Shown here: positions 8,814 to 17,133 of the stretch, one piece after another
Layout of the letters: each line of letters starts with the position of its first letter
Position numbering within the stretch: position 1 is the first letter of the stretch
Assembly: GCF_002760655.1 (NCBI RefSeq)
Contig: NZ_PDOC01000027.1
Location: forward strand, 1 to 57,343
Reading direction: 5' to 3'
Length of the DNA stretch: 57,343 bases
Source: Massilia eurypsychrophila
GTDB lineage: Bacteria; Pseudomonadota; Gammaproteobacteria; Burkholderiales; Burkholderiaceae_D
Translations under genes and position numbers: made by a program
Notes under the pieces: model-generated
Told to the model about the DNA's origin: nothing
Databases searched by the model: none
What the model saw: the letters and a program-made list of their open reading frames with translations, nothing else

Positions 8814-8841
8814 TTGACAGTGAATCTAGTTTTAGTACAAA
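8814..8841 (+). promoter_or_regulatory. Promoter of the TonB-dependent receptor with overlapping operator
   Basis: TTGACA (8814-8819), a 16-bp spacer and TACAAA (8836-8841) form a sigma70-like promoter. The box TCTAGTTTTAGTACA (8825-8839) fills most of the spacer and overlaps the -10 element, the arrangement expected for repression by a bound regulator. Confidence 0.5.
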
Positions 8842-8947
8842 ATCTTCAACAGAGCGTCTCAGAACGCTCGGTTCCGGCTCCCGTGTTGTAGGCATTTCGG
8901 CTGTAGTTGCGGGAAATACGTAGTTCTAAATGAAATTGAGGGGACAA

Positions 8948-11677
8948 ATGAAAATTTTCGCAAACAAGCCTGTGGGCACCCGGGCCGGCCTGTTCTTCCA
9001 GCTGAGCCCTGTCGCCGCCGGCTGTGCCGTGCTGATCTCGGCCATGTCGGGCCAGGTGCACGCGCAAACGTCGTCGACCACCAATGCCGCCGACGCACCG
9101 ATCGCCAGCGTCACCGTGTCGGGTATCCGCCGCGGCATCGAAGACGCCATCTCGGTCAAAAAAGACTCCAGCTCCATCGTCGAAGCGATTTCGGCGGAAG
9201 ACATCGGCAAGCTGCCGGACGCCAGCATCGCCGAATCGATCTCGCGCCTGCCAGGCCTGGCCGCGCAACGCGTCGGCGGCCGCGCCCAGGTCATCAGCGT
9301 GCGTGGCTTGTCCCCGGATTTCTCCACCACGCTGTTGAACGGGCGCGAGCAGGTCAGCACCGGCGACAACCGCAGCGTCGAATTCGACCAGTACCCGTCG
9401 GAGCTGCTCAGCGGCGTGACCATCTACAAGACGCCGGATGCGGCGCTCGTCGGCCAGGGCCTGTCCGGCACGATCGACATGCAGACCGTGCGTCCGCTGG
9501 CGTTCGGCAAGCGCACCGTCGCGATGAACGCGCGCGCCGAGCGTAATTCGCTGGGCAGCATCTCGAACGCGAAAGCGACCGGCAACCGCTTCAGCATCAG
9601 CTACATCGACCAGTTTGCCGACCGCACCATCGGCGTGGCGATCGGTTTTGCCCACCTCGATTCCCCGGTGCTCGACAACGAAACCGGCCTGTATGAGCCG
9701 TGGAAAACCGACGGTCGCCCAGGCGTGCCAGCCGGCACCTCGCTCACCGACGGCATCAAATCGGTCGCGCGCAGCGGCCGCAACGAACGCGACGGCCTGA
9801 TGGCTGTGCTGCAATACCGTCCGTCGAAGGCATGGAACAGCGTGCTCGACCTGTACGGTTCGACTGCCAGGCGCGAAGAAACCGCGAACCAGCTGGAAAT
9901 CAATCTCGGCGACTACAACGGCGGCTTCACGCCAGGCCTGATGTACAACCCGGCAACGACCCAGGGCGGCGTGCTGACCGGCGGCGTGGCCAACAACGTC
10001 TATCCGCTGGTGCGCGGCATGTATAACGACCGCAAGGACGACATCCGCGCGGCCGGCTGGGCCAACACGTTCAAGCTCAACGACATCACCCTGCTTGCCG
10101 ACGTCAGCTACTCGACCGCCAAGCGCGACGAGCTGAGCCTGGAAAACAACACCCAGATCAGCACGCTCTCGGGCACCCCGTTCCTCGATTCAGTCACGCT
10201 GCGCCTTGGCGCCGGCGGCTTCCCGACCATTACGCCGGGCCGCGACTACAGCAATCCGTCGACGCTGTTCGTGCGCAACACCATTTACGGCTCGGGCTAC
10301 GGCAAGACGCCGCTCGTCGAAGACGAACTGACGAGCGTGAAGTTCGCCGCCAACTTCCCGCTCGACGGTTTCCTGTCGAGCGTGGACGTGGGCGTCAGCT
10401 ACGCCGACCGCAGCAAGATGAAGCGCCAGCCGGAAGGCAACATCGACCTGAAGGGCGCGCCGTCGACGATTTCGAGCGACCTGCAGTACGCTCCCGTCAA
10501 CCTCGGCTTTTCCGGCACCGGCATGATCCCTTCGTGGAACGTTCCTGGCGTCGTCGCGAAATACATGATTTTCGCGCCGACCGACACCAAGGACTACCTG
10601 ATCGCCAAGGGCTGGGACGTCAACGAGAAGATCACCACCGCCTACGCCAAGGCCAACATCGACACCGAACTCGGTGCGGCGACCCTGCGCGGCAACTTCG
10701 GCCTGCAGATGCAGCGTACCGAGCAGTCGTCGGACGCGAACTACTGGGACGGCACCGCGGCTGTCGGCAAGCAAGTCAAGCCGGTGCATGACGGCAAGAG
10801 CTACACCGACGTGCTGCCAAGCGCCAACCTGGTATTCGGCTTCGATGGCGGCCAGACGCTGCGCCTGGCTGCCGCGCGCCAGATCGCCCGCGCCCGCGTC
10901 GACCAGCTGCGCTCGGCGCTCGACTTTGGCGTCAGCAACGTCGACTTCAAACCGGGCGGCAGCGGCGGCAACGCCCAGCTCGACCCTTGGCGCGCGAATG
11001 CCTTCGATATTTCGTACGAAAAGTATTTCGGCACGAAGGCGTATGTAGCAGTGGCCGCTTTCCACAAGAAGCTGGTCAGCTACATCTACACCCAGACCAA
11101 GGACTACGATTTCTCGAAGTTCACTCCTGGCACCATCGCCAAGACGCAGATCGGTAACTATTCGGCGCCTTACAACGGCCAGGGCGGCACCTTGAAAGGT
11201 ATCGAGCTGTCCGGCTCGCTGCCGCTGAACCTGGTCACCCCGGTGCTGGACGGTTTCGGCGTGCAGGCCAGTTATACCCATAGCGACAGCTCGATCACGA
11301 TCGAAGACCCGAGCGGCAGCATCGGCAGCAAGATTCCGCTGCCGGGCCTGTCGAAGAACATCAGCAACCTGACCTTGTACTATGAAAAGGCCGGTTTCGA
11401 GACGCGCATCAGCCAGCGCAAGCGTTCCGACTTCGTTGGTGAGATCGGCAACTTCGCCGGCGAGCGCAGCCTGCGCTACGTCGTTGGCGAAAACGTCGTC
11501 GACTTCCAGATCGGTTACACGTTCCAGGGTGGTCCACTGAAGGGCGTCGGCCTGCTGGTCCAGGTCAACAACCTGACCGACTCGGCGTACGAGACCTACA
11601 ACGGCGATCACCGCAAGCAACTCGAGTATCACAAGTACGGCCGTACGGTCCTGGTTGGCGCGAACTACAAGTTCTAA
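8948..11677 (+). CDS. TonB-dependent receptor, maltodextrin type
   Basis: This is an outer-membrane receptor of about 909 residues for energised uptake of maltodextrins; the substrate is inferred from context. A long export signal ends at VHAQ. It is followed by a plug domain (IEDAISVKKDSSSIVEAIS, VRGLSPDFSTTLLNGR, GTIDMQTVRPL) and a beta-barrel ending in the terminal phenylalanine ANYKF. The ATG at 8948 is preferred over 8930 because GAGGGGA lies six bases upstream of it. It is transcribed alone, divergent from the cyclomaltodextrinase operon, and is followed by a strong terminator. No SusD partner is present, as expected for proteobacterial systems. Confidence 0.9.
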   Translation: MKIFANKPVGTRAGLFFQLSPVAAGCAVLISAMSGQVHAQTSSTTNAADAPIASVTVSGIRRGIEDAISVKKDSSSIVEAISAEDIGKLPDASIAESISRLPGLAAQRVGGRAQVISVRGLSPDFSTTLLNGREQVSTGDNRSVEFDQYPSELLSGVTIYKTPDAALVGQGLSGTIDMQTVRPLAFGKRTVAMNARAERNSLGSISNAKATGNRFSISYIDQFADRTIGVAIGFAHLDSPVLDNETGLYEPWKTDGRPGVPAGTSLTDGIKSVARSGRNERDGLMAVLQYRPSKAWNSVLDLYGSTARREETANQLEINLGDYNGGFTPGLMYNPATTQGGVLTGGVANNVYPLVRGMYNDRKDDIRAAGWANTFKLNDITLLADVSYSTAKRDELSLENNTQISTLSGTPFLDSVTLRLGAGGFPTITPGRDYSNPSTLFVRNTIYGSGYGKTPLVEDELTSVKFAANFPLDGFLSSVDVGVSYADRSKMKRQPEGNIDLKGAPSTISSDLQYAPVNLGFSGTGMIPSWNVPGVVAKYMIFAPTDTKDYLIAKGWDVNEKITTAYAKANIDTELGAATLRGNFGLQMQRTEQSSDANYWDGTAAVGKQVKPVHDGKSYTDVLPSANLVFGFDGGQTLRLAAARQIARARVDQLRSALDFGVSNVDFKPGGSGGNAQLDPWRANAFDISYEKYFGTKAYVAVAAFHKKLVSYIYTQTKDYDFSKFTPGTIAKTQIGNYSAPYNGQGGTLKGIELSGSLPLNLVTPVLDGFGVQASYTHSDSSITIEDPSGSIGSKIPLPGLSKNISNLTLYYEKAGFETRISQRKRSDFVGEIGNFAGERSLRYVVGENVVDFQIGYTFQGGPLKGVGLLVQVNNLTDSAYETYNGDHRKQLEYHKYGRTVLVGANYKF

Positions 11678-11704
11678 GCGTCTGCAAGGCAAGATGGTCG
11701 ACAG

Positions 11705-11732
11705 CCCCGCCGCGAAAGTGGCGGGGTTTTTT
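11705..11732 (+). terminator. Rho-independent terminator after the TonB receptor gene
   Basis: Stem CCCCGCC / GGCGGGG with an 8-nt loop is followed by six T residues, 28 bases after the stop codon. Confidence 0.9.
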
Positions 11733-11801
11733 ACTTTTTACGGTGGAAACTGCACCACCGGCCCGCTCGCCTTCCAGTCCGGCGGGACGAACGCGCCAAC
11801 G

Positions 11802-12115
11802 CCGGGGTCACGCCAACGCCGGGGTCAGGTCTGACATTCGGCCATTTTGCTGGGGTCAGGTCTGACATTCGGACATTTTGCCGGGGTCAGGTCTGACATC
11901 CCGACAGTTTGCCGGGGCAGGTCTGACATCCCGACAGTTTTCGACGGATCTCGTGCATGAGTACGCTAGTCGCGTTGATCAGGCCAGTGGCGTCTTGAGT
12001 CGTCGACTGGTTTATGCGGCCCGAAATGTCCGAATGTCAGACCTGACCCCACCGTTTTGTCCGAATGTCAGACCTGACCCCAGTATTTTGTCCGAATGTC
12101 AGACCTGACCCCAGC
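11802..12115. repeat. 31-bp repeat array in two opposing arms around an 85-bp core
   Basis: Four units beginning GGGGTCAGGTCTGACAT start at 11821, 11852, 11883 and 11914 (31-bp period; the fourth lacks one T). Three reverse-complement units end at 12050, 12081 and 12112, again 31 bp apart. Between them lies a single-copy core at about 11941-12025. Each unit also contains the small dyad GTCAGGTCTGAC. A short GCCGGGGTCACGCCAAC duplication precedes the array. There are no variable spacers, so it is not CRISPR. The space 11733-12239 holds no credible gene. Confidence 0.85.
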
Positions 12116-12239
12116 ATTTTGTCCGGGCAATGAGGGTGAATTTGTGTTCGGCAAGGCACGGCGCGTGGCGAAATTAGCACGTGTCGGGCGTCAAGAGAGT
12201 AAACTGTCACCTTTACGCGTTAATTAAGTGAGCAACTCC

Positions 12240-14072
12240 ATGTCCGACACCCCCCTTCCGCAGTTTTCCGACCTGAACCTTTCGGCCGCCGTACTCAAGG
12301 TGATCAAAGAAGTCGGCTACGAAACGCCATCGCCGATCCAGGCCGCCACCATCCCGCTGCTGCTGGCCAATCGCGACGTGCTCGGACAGGCCCAGACCGG
12401 GACCGGCAAGACCGCCGCCTTCGCGCTGCCGATCCTGTCGAACCTCGACATCAAGCAGCACTCGCCACAGGCGCTGGTGCTGGCGCCCACCCGCGAACTG
12501 GCGATCCAGGTCGCCGAGGCGTTCCAGACCTACGCCGCGCACATCAAGGACTTCCACGTGCTGCCGATCTACGGCGGCCAGAGCTACGGCCCGCAGCTGT
12601 CGGCCTTGCGCCGCGGCGTACACGTCGTCGTCGGCACGCCAGGGCGCGTGATCGATCACCTCGACAAGGGTTCGCTCGACCTGTCCAAGCTGAAGACGCT
12701 GGTGCTCGACGAAGCCGACGAGATGCTGCGCATGGGCTTCATCGACGACGTCGAACAGATCCTGCAAAAGACCCCGGCCACGCGCCAGACCGCGCTGTTC
12801 TCGGCCACGATGCCGTCGGCGATCAAGCGCATCGCCAAGACCTACCTGCGCGATCCGGCCGAAGTGACCGTCGCCGCCAAGACCGGCACCGCCGACAATA
12901 TCCGCCAGCGCTACTGGATGGTCAGCGGCATGCAGAAGCTCGAGGCGCTCACCCGCATCCTCGAAGCCGAGCCGTTCGACGGCATGATCATCTTCGCCCG
13001 CACCAAGCTCGGTACCGAAGAACTGGCAACCAAGCTGCAGGCGCGCGGCTTTGCCGCCACCGCCATCAACGGCGACATGCAGCAGACGCAGCGCGAGCGT
13101 ACCATCGCTCAGCTCAAGGAAGGCAAGATCGACATCCTGGTCGCCACCGACGTCGCCGCCCGCGGTCTCGACGTCGAGCGCATCAGCCACGTCATCAACT
13201 ACGACGTGCCGTCCGATCCGGAAAGCTACACCCACCGCATCGGCCGCACCGGCCGTGCCGGCCGCAGCGGCGAGGCAATCCTGTTCATCACCCCGCGCGA
13301 GCAGGGCCTGCTCAAGGCGATCGAGCGCGCCACCCGTCAGCCGGTGTCGCCGCTGACGCTGCCGACGGTGAAAACCATCAACGACGTTCGCATCGCCAAG
13401 TTCAAGGACCAGATCACCGAGACGCTCGCCGCCGGCGGCATCGACGTGTTCCGCACCCTGATCGAAGAGTACGAGCGCGAACTGAATGTGCCGGCAGTGG
13501 AAATCGCCGCGGCGCTGGCCAAGCTGGCGCGCGGCGACGTGCCGCTGCTGCTTGAAAAGCCGGACCGCAGCGCCAAGGCCGCGCCGGTGTGGGAAGAGCG
13601 TCCGGCCCGCGCACCGCGCGCCGACGCGCCGCCGATGCGTTCCGATCGCGGCGACGCGCCGGCCTTCAAGCGCGAGCGCACCATGCGTCCAGCCGAAGAC
13701 GGCATGGGCACGTTCCGCATCGAAGTCGGTCACTCGCACGGCGTCAAGCCGGGCAACATCGTCGGCGCCATCGCCAACGAAGCGGGCATCGAATCGAAGT
13801 ACATCGGCCGCATCGAAATCTACGACGACTACAGCACGCTCGACCTGCCGGCCGATATGCCGCCTGACCTGATCGACCACCTGAAGACGGTGTGGGTGGC
13901 GGGCCAGCAGCTCAACATCACCCGCGACGGCGAGCCGCCTGCGGTGAAGAAGGCCGCCGGTGCGTTTGCCGGTCCTAAAAAGGCGGCGGGCGATCGCCGC
14001 TTCGCCGAAAAGGCGGGCTACGCCAAGGGGCCGAAGAAGGAACACCGCAAGGGTCCGCCGAAAGCGGAGTAA
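12240..14072 (+). CDS. deaD: DEAD-box ATP-dependent RNA helicase (DeaD/CsdA type)
   Basis: The protein has 610 residues from the ATG at 12240; an upstream GTG at 12228 is possible but has no better ribosome-binding site. It has the Q motif (SPIQAATIP), Walker A AQTGTGKT (51-58), PTRELA, DEAD (157-160), SAT (188-190) and HRIGRTGRAGR. A DbpA-type RNA-binding domain follows (FRIEVGHSHGVKPGNIVGAI) and then a Lys/Arg-rich tail. It unwinds structured RNA in ribosome assembly and mRNA turnover, especially in the cold. The gene is monocistronic, with its own terminator. Confidence 0.88.
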   Translation: MSDTPLPQFSDLNLSAAVLKVIKEVGYETPSPIQAATIPLLLANRDVLGQAQTGTGKTAAFALPILSNLDIKQHSPQALVLAPTRELAIQVAEAFQTYAAHIKDFHVLPIYGGQSYGPQLSALRRGVHVVVGTPGRVIDHLDKGSLDLSKLKTLVLDEADEMLRMGFIDDVEQILQKTPATRQTALFSATMPSAIKRIAKTYLRDPAEVTVAAKTGTADNIRQRYWMVSGMQKLEALTRILEAEPFDGMIIFARTKLGTEELATKLQARGFAATAINGDMQQTQRERTIAQLKEGKIDILVATDVAARGLDVERISHVINYDVPSDPESYTHRIGRTGRAGRSGEAILFITPREQGLLKAIERATRQPVSPLTLPTVKTINDVRIAKFKDQITETLAAGGIDVFRTLIEEYERELNVPAVEIAAALAKLARGDVPLLLEKPDRSAKAAPVWEERPARAPRADAPPMRSDRGDAPAFKRERTMRPAEDGMGTFRIEVGHSHGVKPGNIVGAIANEAGIESKYIGRIEIYDDYSTLDLPADMPPDLIDHLKTVWVAGQQLNITRDGEPPAVKKAAGAFAGPKKAAGDRRFAEKAGYAKGPKKEHRKGPPKAE

Positions 14073-14078
14073 GCTGCG

Positions 14079-14104
14079 AAGGGCGCCTGTGGCGCCCTTT
14101 TTTT
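14079..14104 (+). terminator. Rho-independent terminator after deaD
   Basis: Stem AAGGGCGCC / GGCGCCCTT with a three-base loop is followed by a T run, six bases after the stop codon. Confidence 0.9.
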
Positions 14105-14129
14105 CATCTCAACTTTCAATGGACGCCGC

Positions 14130-14501
14130 ATGACCCGCTCAATTCTCGCCGAACACCACATCCATCCGGCCATCCGCCAGGCCATCTCCGAGCGCAACGC
14201 CGATATCGTGCGCGAGGTGCAGGGCGCTGTCGCCGGCAACGACGTGGTGGTGGTCGGCATGCAGCTCAATCCGTTCCCGAAGAAGGCGCGCAAGGCGCTC
14301 GATGCCATTGCGGCGCCGTACAAGTACCTCGAGTATGGCAGCTACCTGAGCCAGTGGCGGCGCCGCAACGCGCTGAAGATGTGGACCGGCTGGCAGACTT
14401 TCCCGATGGTGTTCGTCAAGGGCACGCTGGTCGGCGGCGCCGGCGAACTGCAGCGGCTGATCGACAGCGGCGAGTTCGCGCGCATGCTGGCGCTGCCCTG
14501 A
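14130..14501 (+). CDS. Glutaredoxin-fold protein without cysteines
   Basis: The 123-residue protein has the monothiol-glutaredoxin layout: VVVVGMQLNPFPKKARKAL, then YKYLEYGSY, then the WTGWQTFPMVFVKGTLVGGAGEL segment with the cis-Pro and GG glutathione-binding region. Where a glutaredoxin has its CxxC or CGFS active site this protein has NPFP, and there is no cysteine anywhere. Thiol-disulfide chemistry is therefore unlikely. A structural, glutathione-binding or Fe-S-adaptor role is possible but not shown. Similar cysteine-free relatives occur in Burkholderiales. It follows deaD after a terminator. Confidence 0.7.
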   Translation: MTRSILAEHHIHPAIRQAISERNADIVREVQGAVAGNDVVVVGMQLNPFPKKARKALDAIAAPYKYLEYGSYLSQWRRRNALKMWTGWQTFPMVFVKGTLVGGAGELQRLIDSGEFARMLALP

Positions 14502-14508
14502 GCTGCTC

Positions 14509-15516
14509 TCAGCGTCCCGGGCGTATCGCCGTCAGCGACTGATGTTCGCTACGGCTGGACGGCACATACGCCAGCTGCGCGGCGCGCACTTCCTGGCCGG
14601 ACCGCACGGCCATATTGACCTCGGCGAGAAAGGCGTTTACCCTCGCCTGGACCGCCAGCATCGACGTTATCTCTCTCGACTCGATATCGGCCGCGTAGCG
14701 CGGATCGGCGATGTAGCGACGCACTTCGAGCGGCGCGCCGCCCATTGCACCATGCGTCGCTGGGAAACGTTCGATCGTCAGCTTGCAGCCAGCCTCCGCT
14801 TTCAGGCCGGTGTTGTAGAAGCTGAAACCGGTCGATACGCCCAGCTTGATGCAGTCGAAACGGCAGGCGTCCCGCAGCCGTCGATGCATCTGGCGCATGC
14901 GCACCAGCTGCGCCATATTGTCGTCCGCCCGCGCTGTGCTGGATCTGGCGCCTTCCTGCAAGCCGCGATATTCGTCCGTCTGCAGAAAATAATTCGAAAA
15001 CTGCTCGTCGCGCACAACGTGCAGGGCGCGCTTGACATTGCCGGGGATAATGTCCACTTCCTGCGAACCGATCTGGAAGAAGTCGTGGCCGATTTCGATC
15101 ACTGCGGAGACGGCGTTGTAGGCCAGGTGCGCCGGCGTGAACGATTCGGATATCTGCCGCGCATAGTCGGTGACCGATTTCTGCAAGGCGCGCCTGACCG
15201 CGTCGAACAGGACCATCGCACGCACCTCGATCTTATCGCGCTGCAGCTTGCGCGCGAGATGGATGACGGCCGATCCGCCGCGGCTGTGGCCCGCCAGGAC
15301 GATTTCCGTATTTGGCGCTGCCTTGAGCTGGGCCTGCACGTCGGCGTACATCAGGTCCGCGATTTCCCACGTCTCCAATCCAAGTTCGTTGGGGCCGCGC
15401 AGGTAGCTTGCCGCCAGTTTGTTCTGGGTCCACAGGCTCCAGCAGAAGCCCCGGCTCATGTCGGCGTGATAGTCGGAGAAGTCATCCGGTCCGGTACCGT
15501 CGATAATGAATATCAA
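14509..15516 (-). CDS. Alpha/beta-hydrolase-fold protein of unknown function (lipase-like)
   Basis: The 335-residue protein opens with a short hydrophobic strand and an Asp (MIFIIDGTGPDD) and carries the nucleophile elbow VLAGHSRGGSAV, as in lipases and DUF2235/Tle1-like proteins. No signal peptide is visible. Translation probably starts at TTG 15516, because AGGAGAG sits four bases upstream; no in-frame ATG lies close to it. The C-terminal half has no recognisable domain. It is convergent with the glutaredoxin-like gene, seven bases apart, and appears independent of the surrounding starch locus. Confidence 0.6.
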   Translation of the reverse strand: MIFIIDGTGPDDFSDYHADMSRGFCWSLWTQNKLAASYLRGPNELGLETWEIADLMYADVQAQLKAAPNTEIVLAGHSRGGSAVIHLARKLQRDKIEVRAMVLFDAVRRALQKSVTDYARQISESFTPAHLAYNAVSAVIEIGHDFFQIGSQEVDIIPGNVKRALHVVRDEQFSNYFLQTDEYRGLQEGARSSTARADDNMAQLVRMRQMHRRLRDACRFDCIKLGVSTGFSFYNTGLKAEAGCKLTIERFPATHGAMGGAPLEVRRYIADPRYAADIESREITSMLAVQARVNAFLAEVNMAVRSGQEVRAAQLAYVPSSRSEHQSLTAIRPGR

Positions 15517-15660
15517 TTTGCTCTCCTGGAGTGGACGCCCGGCGGTCTGCGCGCGAATATGGCGATTCTTGCGCGCGGGGCCAATTCAGGTAACGGGTAA
15601 CACTGCTAGTGGCCGCAGCGCGAAATGTGTGATGCAAAGGAACCGCCCGTGCAAGCGCGG

Positions 15661-16932
15661 TTAGTAGGCCAGTGCCGGCGCATCCGCTACGGTGACGTTG
15701 TTCTCGCTCACCAGGCACCACAACACGGCCGATATGGCCAGGCAGCTGCCGCAAATGATGAACAGGATGTTCGAGTTCTCGGTCGATTTCAACACGTAGC
15801 CCACGCCGGTCGACAGCAGCTGGGGAATGACTACCGACAGGTTGAAGATCCCCATGAAAAAACCCATGCGGCTCTTGTCGACCTTCTCGCTCATGATCGC
15901 GAACGGCAGGCTCACCACCGCGCTCCAGCCGATGCCCACCACCGCCATCAGCGCGTACAACCGGTGCGGCGAGTGGCCGGCGAATGCGATCGCGAAGTAG
16001 GCCGCTGCCATGATGGCGATGCAGCCGACCTGCGTTTTCACGCGGCCGATGCGCGACGCTAGCGGCGCCAGCACCAGCGCCGGCAGCACGAAGCCGACCA
16101 CGTTCATCACCGCGAACGAAATCGCGATCACGCGCCCCGACTGGGTGGCAAACGATTCGGGCGAGGTTTGTCCGTCGACGATGTGCTGCTGGATGAACGC
16201 GATGATATACACGAACATCGACTGCACGCCGATCCACGAGAAGCCATGCGCGAAGTAGATTCGCCACAGCTGGCCCCACTCCGTGCGGGTGGCAGCCACC
16301 TTGTCGTTCTTGGCCACCAGCTCGCGCGGCTCGGTGACGAAGAACATCGGCACCACCGAGAACGCGAACACGAGGACGACGCCGACCGAGATTAGGGCGT
16401 AGTTGTCGATGAAGGCGCCGATCAGGTAAGCCATCACGCCCCAGAAGCCGGAGATGGTCTGCATCCACGTGAAGCCGCGCGTGCGCGCCTCGCCGTCGGG
16501 CGTGACGTCGGCAATCAGCGCGCGGGTTGGGTTAAAGCCGATGTTGATCGACAGGTCGAGCGTGAGCGCGACGATCACCGCCACCACCAGCAGGTTGCCG
16601 ATGCCAAGCACGCCGGCGACGACGTCGATGCGCGGCAGCAGGAATACCATCAGTGCCGCCAGCGTGCCGCCGATCAGGATGAACGGCCGGCGCCGGCCGC
16701 CCCAGAACCAGGCGCCATCGCTGATAAAGCCGATCAGCACCTGGCCGATGATGCCGGCCAGCGGCCCGGCCGCCCAGACGATGCCGATCTCGTGGATGTC
16801 GAGGTGGTATTTGGTGCTGAGCAGCCAGCTGAGTGCCGAAATCTGGATGCACAACGCAAAGCCCATGGCCGTCGACGGCAGGCTGATGATGGCGTTAAAG
16901 GAATTGCTCAGGCGCTTTTGCATGTCCAGCAT
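15661..16932 (-). CDS. MFS permease, SLC45-like (glycoside/maltose family)
   Basis: The 423-residue inner-membrane protein has about 12 hydrophobic segments. After the second or third helix it has DGAWFWGGRRRPFILIGG, the loop signature of plant sucrose transporter/SLC45-like H+-sugar symporters. By context it imports maltose or a related oligosaccharide. The start at 16932 has GGGGACACC just before the ATG. It is divergent from a second, distantly similar permease (17134-18465), with a shared control region that holds a candidate operator. Confidence 0.8.
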   Translation of the reverse strand: MLDMQKRLSNSFNAIISLPSTAMGFALCIQISALSWLLSTKYHLDIHEIGIVWAAGPLAGIIGQVLIGFISDGAWFWGGRRRPFILIGGTLAALMVFLLPRIDVVAGVLGIGNLLVVAVIVALTLDLSINIGFNPTRALIADVTPDGEARTRGFTWMQTISGFWGVMAYLIGAFIDNYALISVGVVLVFAFSVVPMFFVTEPRELVAKNDKVAATRTEWGQLWRIYFAHGFSWIGVQSMFVYIIAFIQQHIVDGQTSPESFATQSGRVIAISFAVMNVVGFVLPALVLAPLASRIGRVKTQVGCIAIMAAAYFAIAFAGHSPHRLYALMAVVGIGWSAVVSLPFAIMSEKVDKSRMGFFMGIFNLSVVIPQLLSTGVGYVLKSTENSNILFIICGSCLAISAVLWCLVSENNVTVADAPALAY

Positions 16933-16967
16933 GGTGTCCCCATCGTTGTTTTCAATTACGGGGCCGC

Positions 16968-16982
16968 TGTTATTTGACTACA
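16968..16982. promoter_or_regulatory. Candidate HexR-type operator between divergent permeases
   Basis: TGTTATTTGACTACA matches the TGTA-N7-TACA pattern of the other boxes with one outer-base change and lies 36 bp upstream of the 15661-16932 gene start. Confidence 0.4.
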
Positions 16983-17037
16983 AAACTCGCTGTTTTCGGG
17001 CCGTCGCTGCGCCGATTCTACTATGAACTGGTTTAGA

Positions 17038-17066
17038 TTGACACTTAGAAATCGCTATGTTACTTT
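17038..17066 (+). promoter_or_regulatory. Promoter of the plus-strand permease-pgm-amylase cluster
   Basis: TTGACA (17038-17043), a 17-bp spacer and TACTTT (17061-17066) form a good sigma70-like promoter. It would give a leader of roughly 60 nt before the ATG at 17134. Confidence 0.5.
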
Positions 17067-17133
17067 CCTACAAATAAGCAGATGCGCCAGCACCGCGCAG
17101 CGCAACGATATCAGAGAAAATTCGGAGACACAG

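Noticed and set aside
11878-12108. A 76-codon open frame in the 31-bp repeat region
   Set aside because: It mostly translates repeat units and has no independent support.
11821-12112. Regular 31-bp repeats resembling a CRISPR array
   Set aside because: The units are contiguous with no variable spacers, they switch orientation in the middle, and there are no cas genes in the window.
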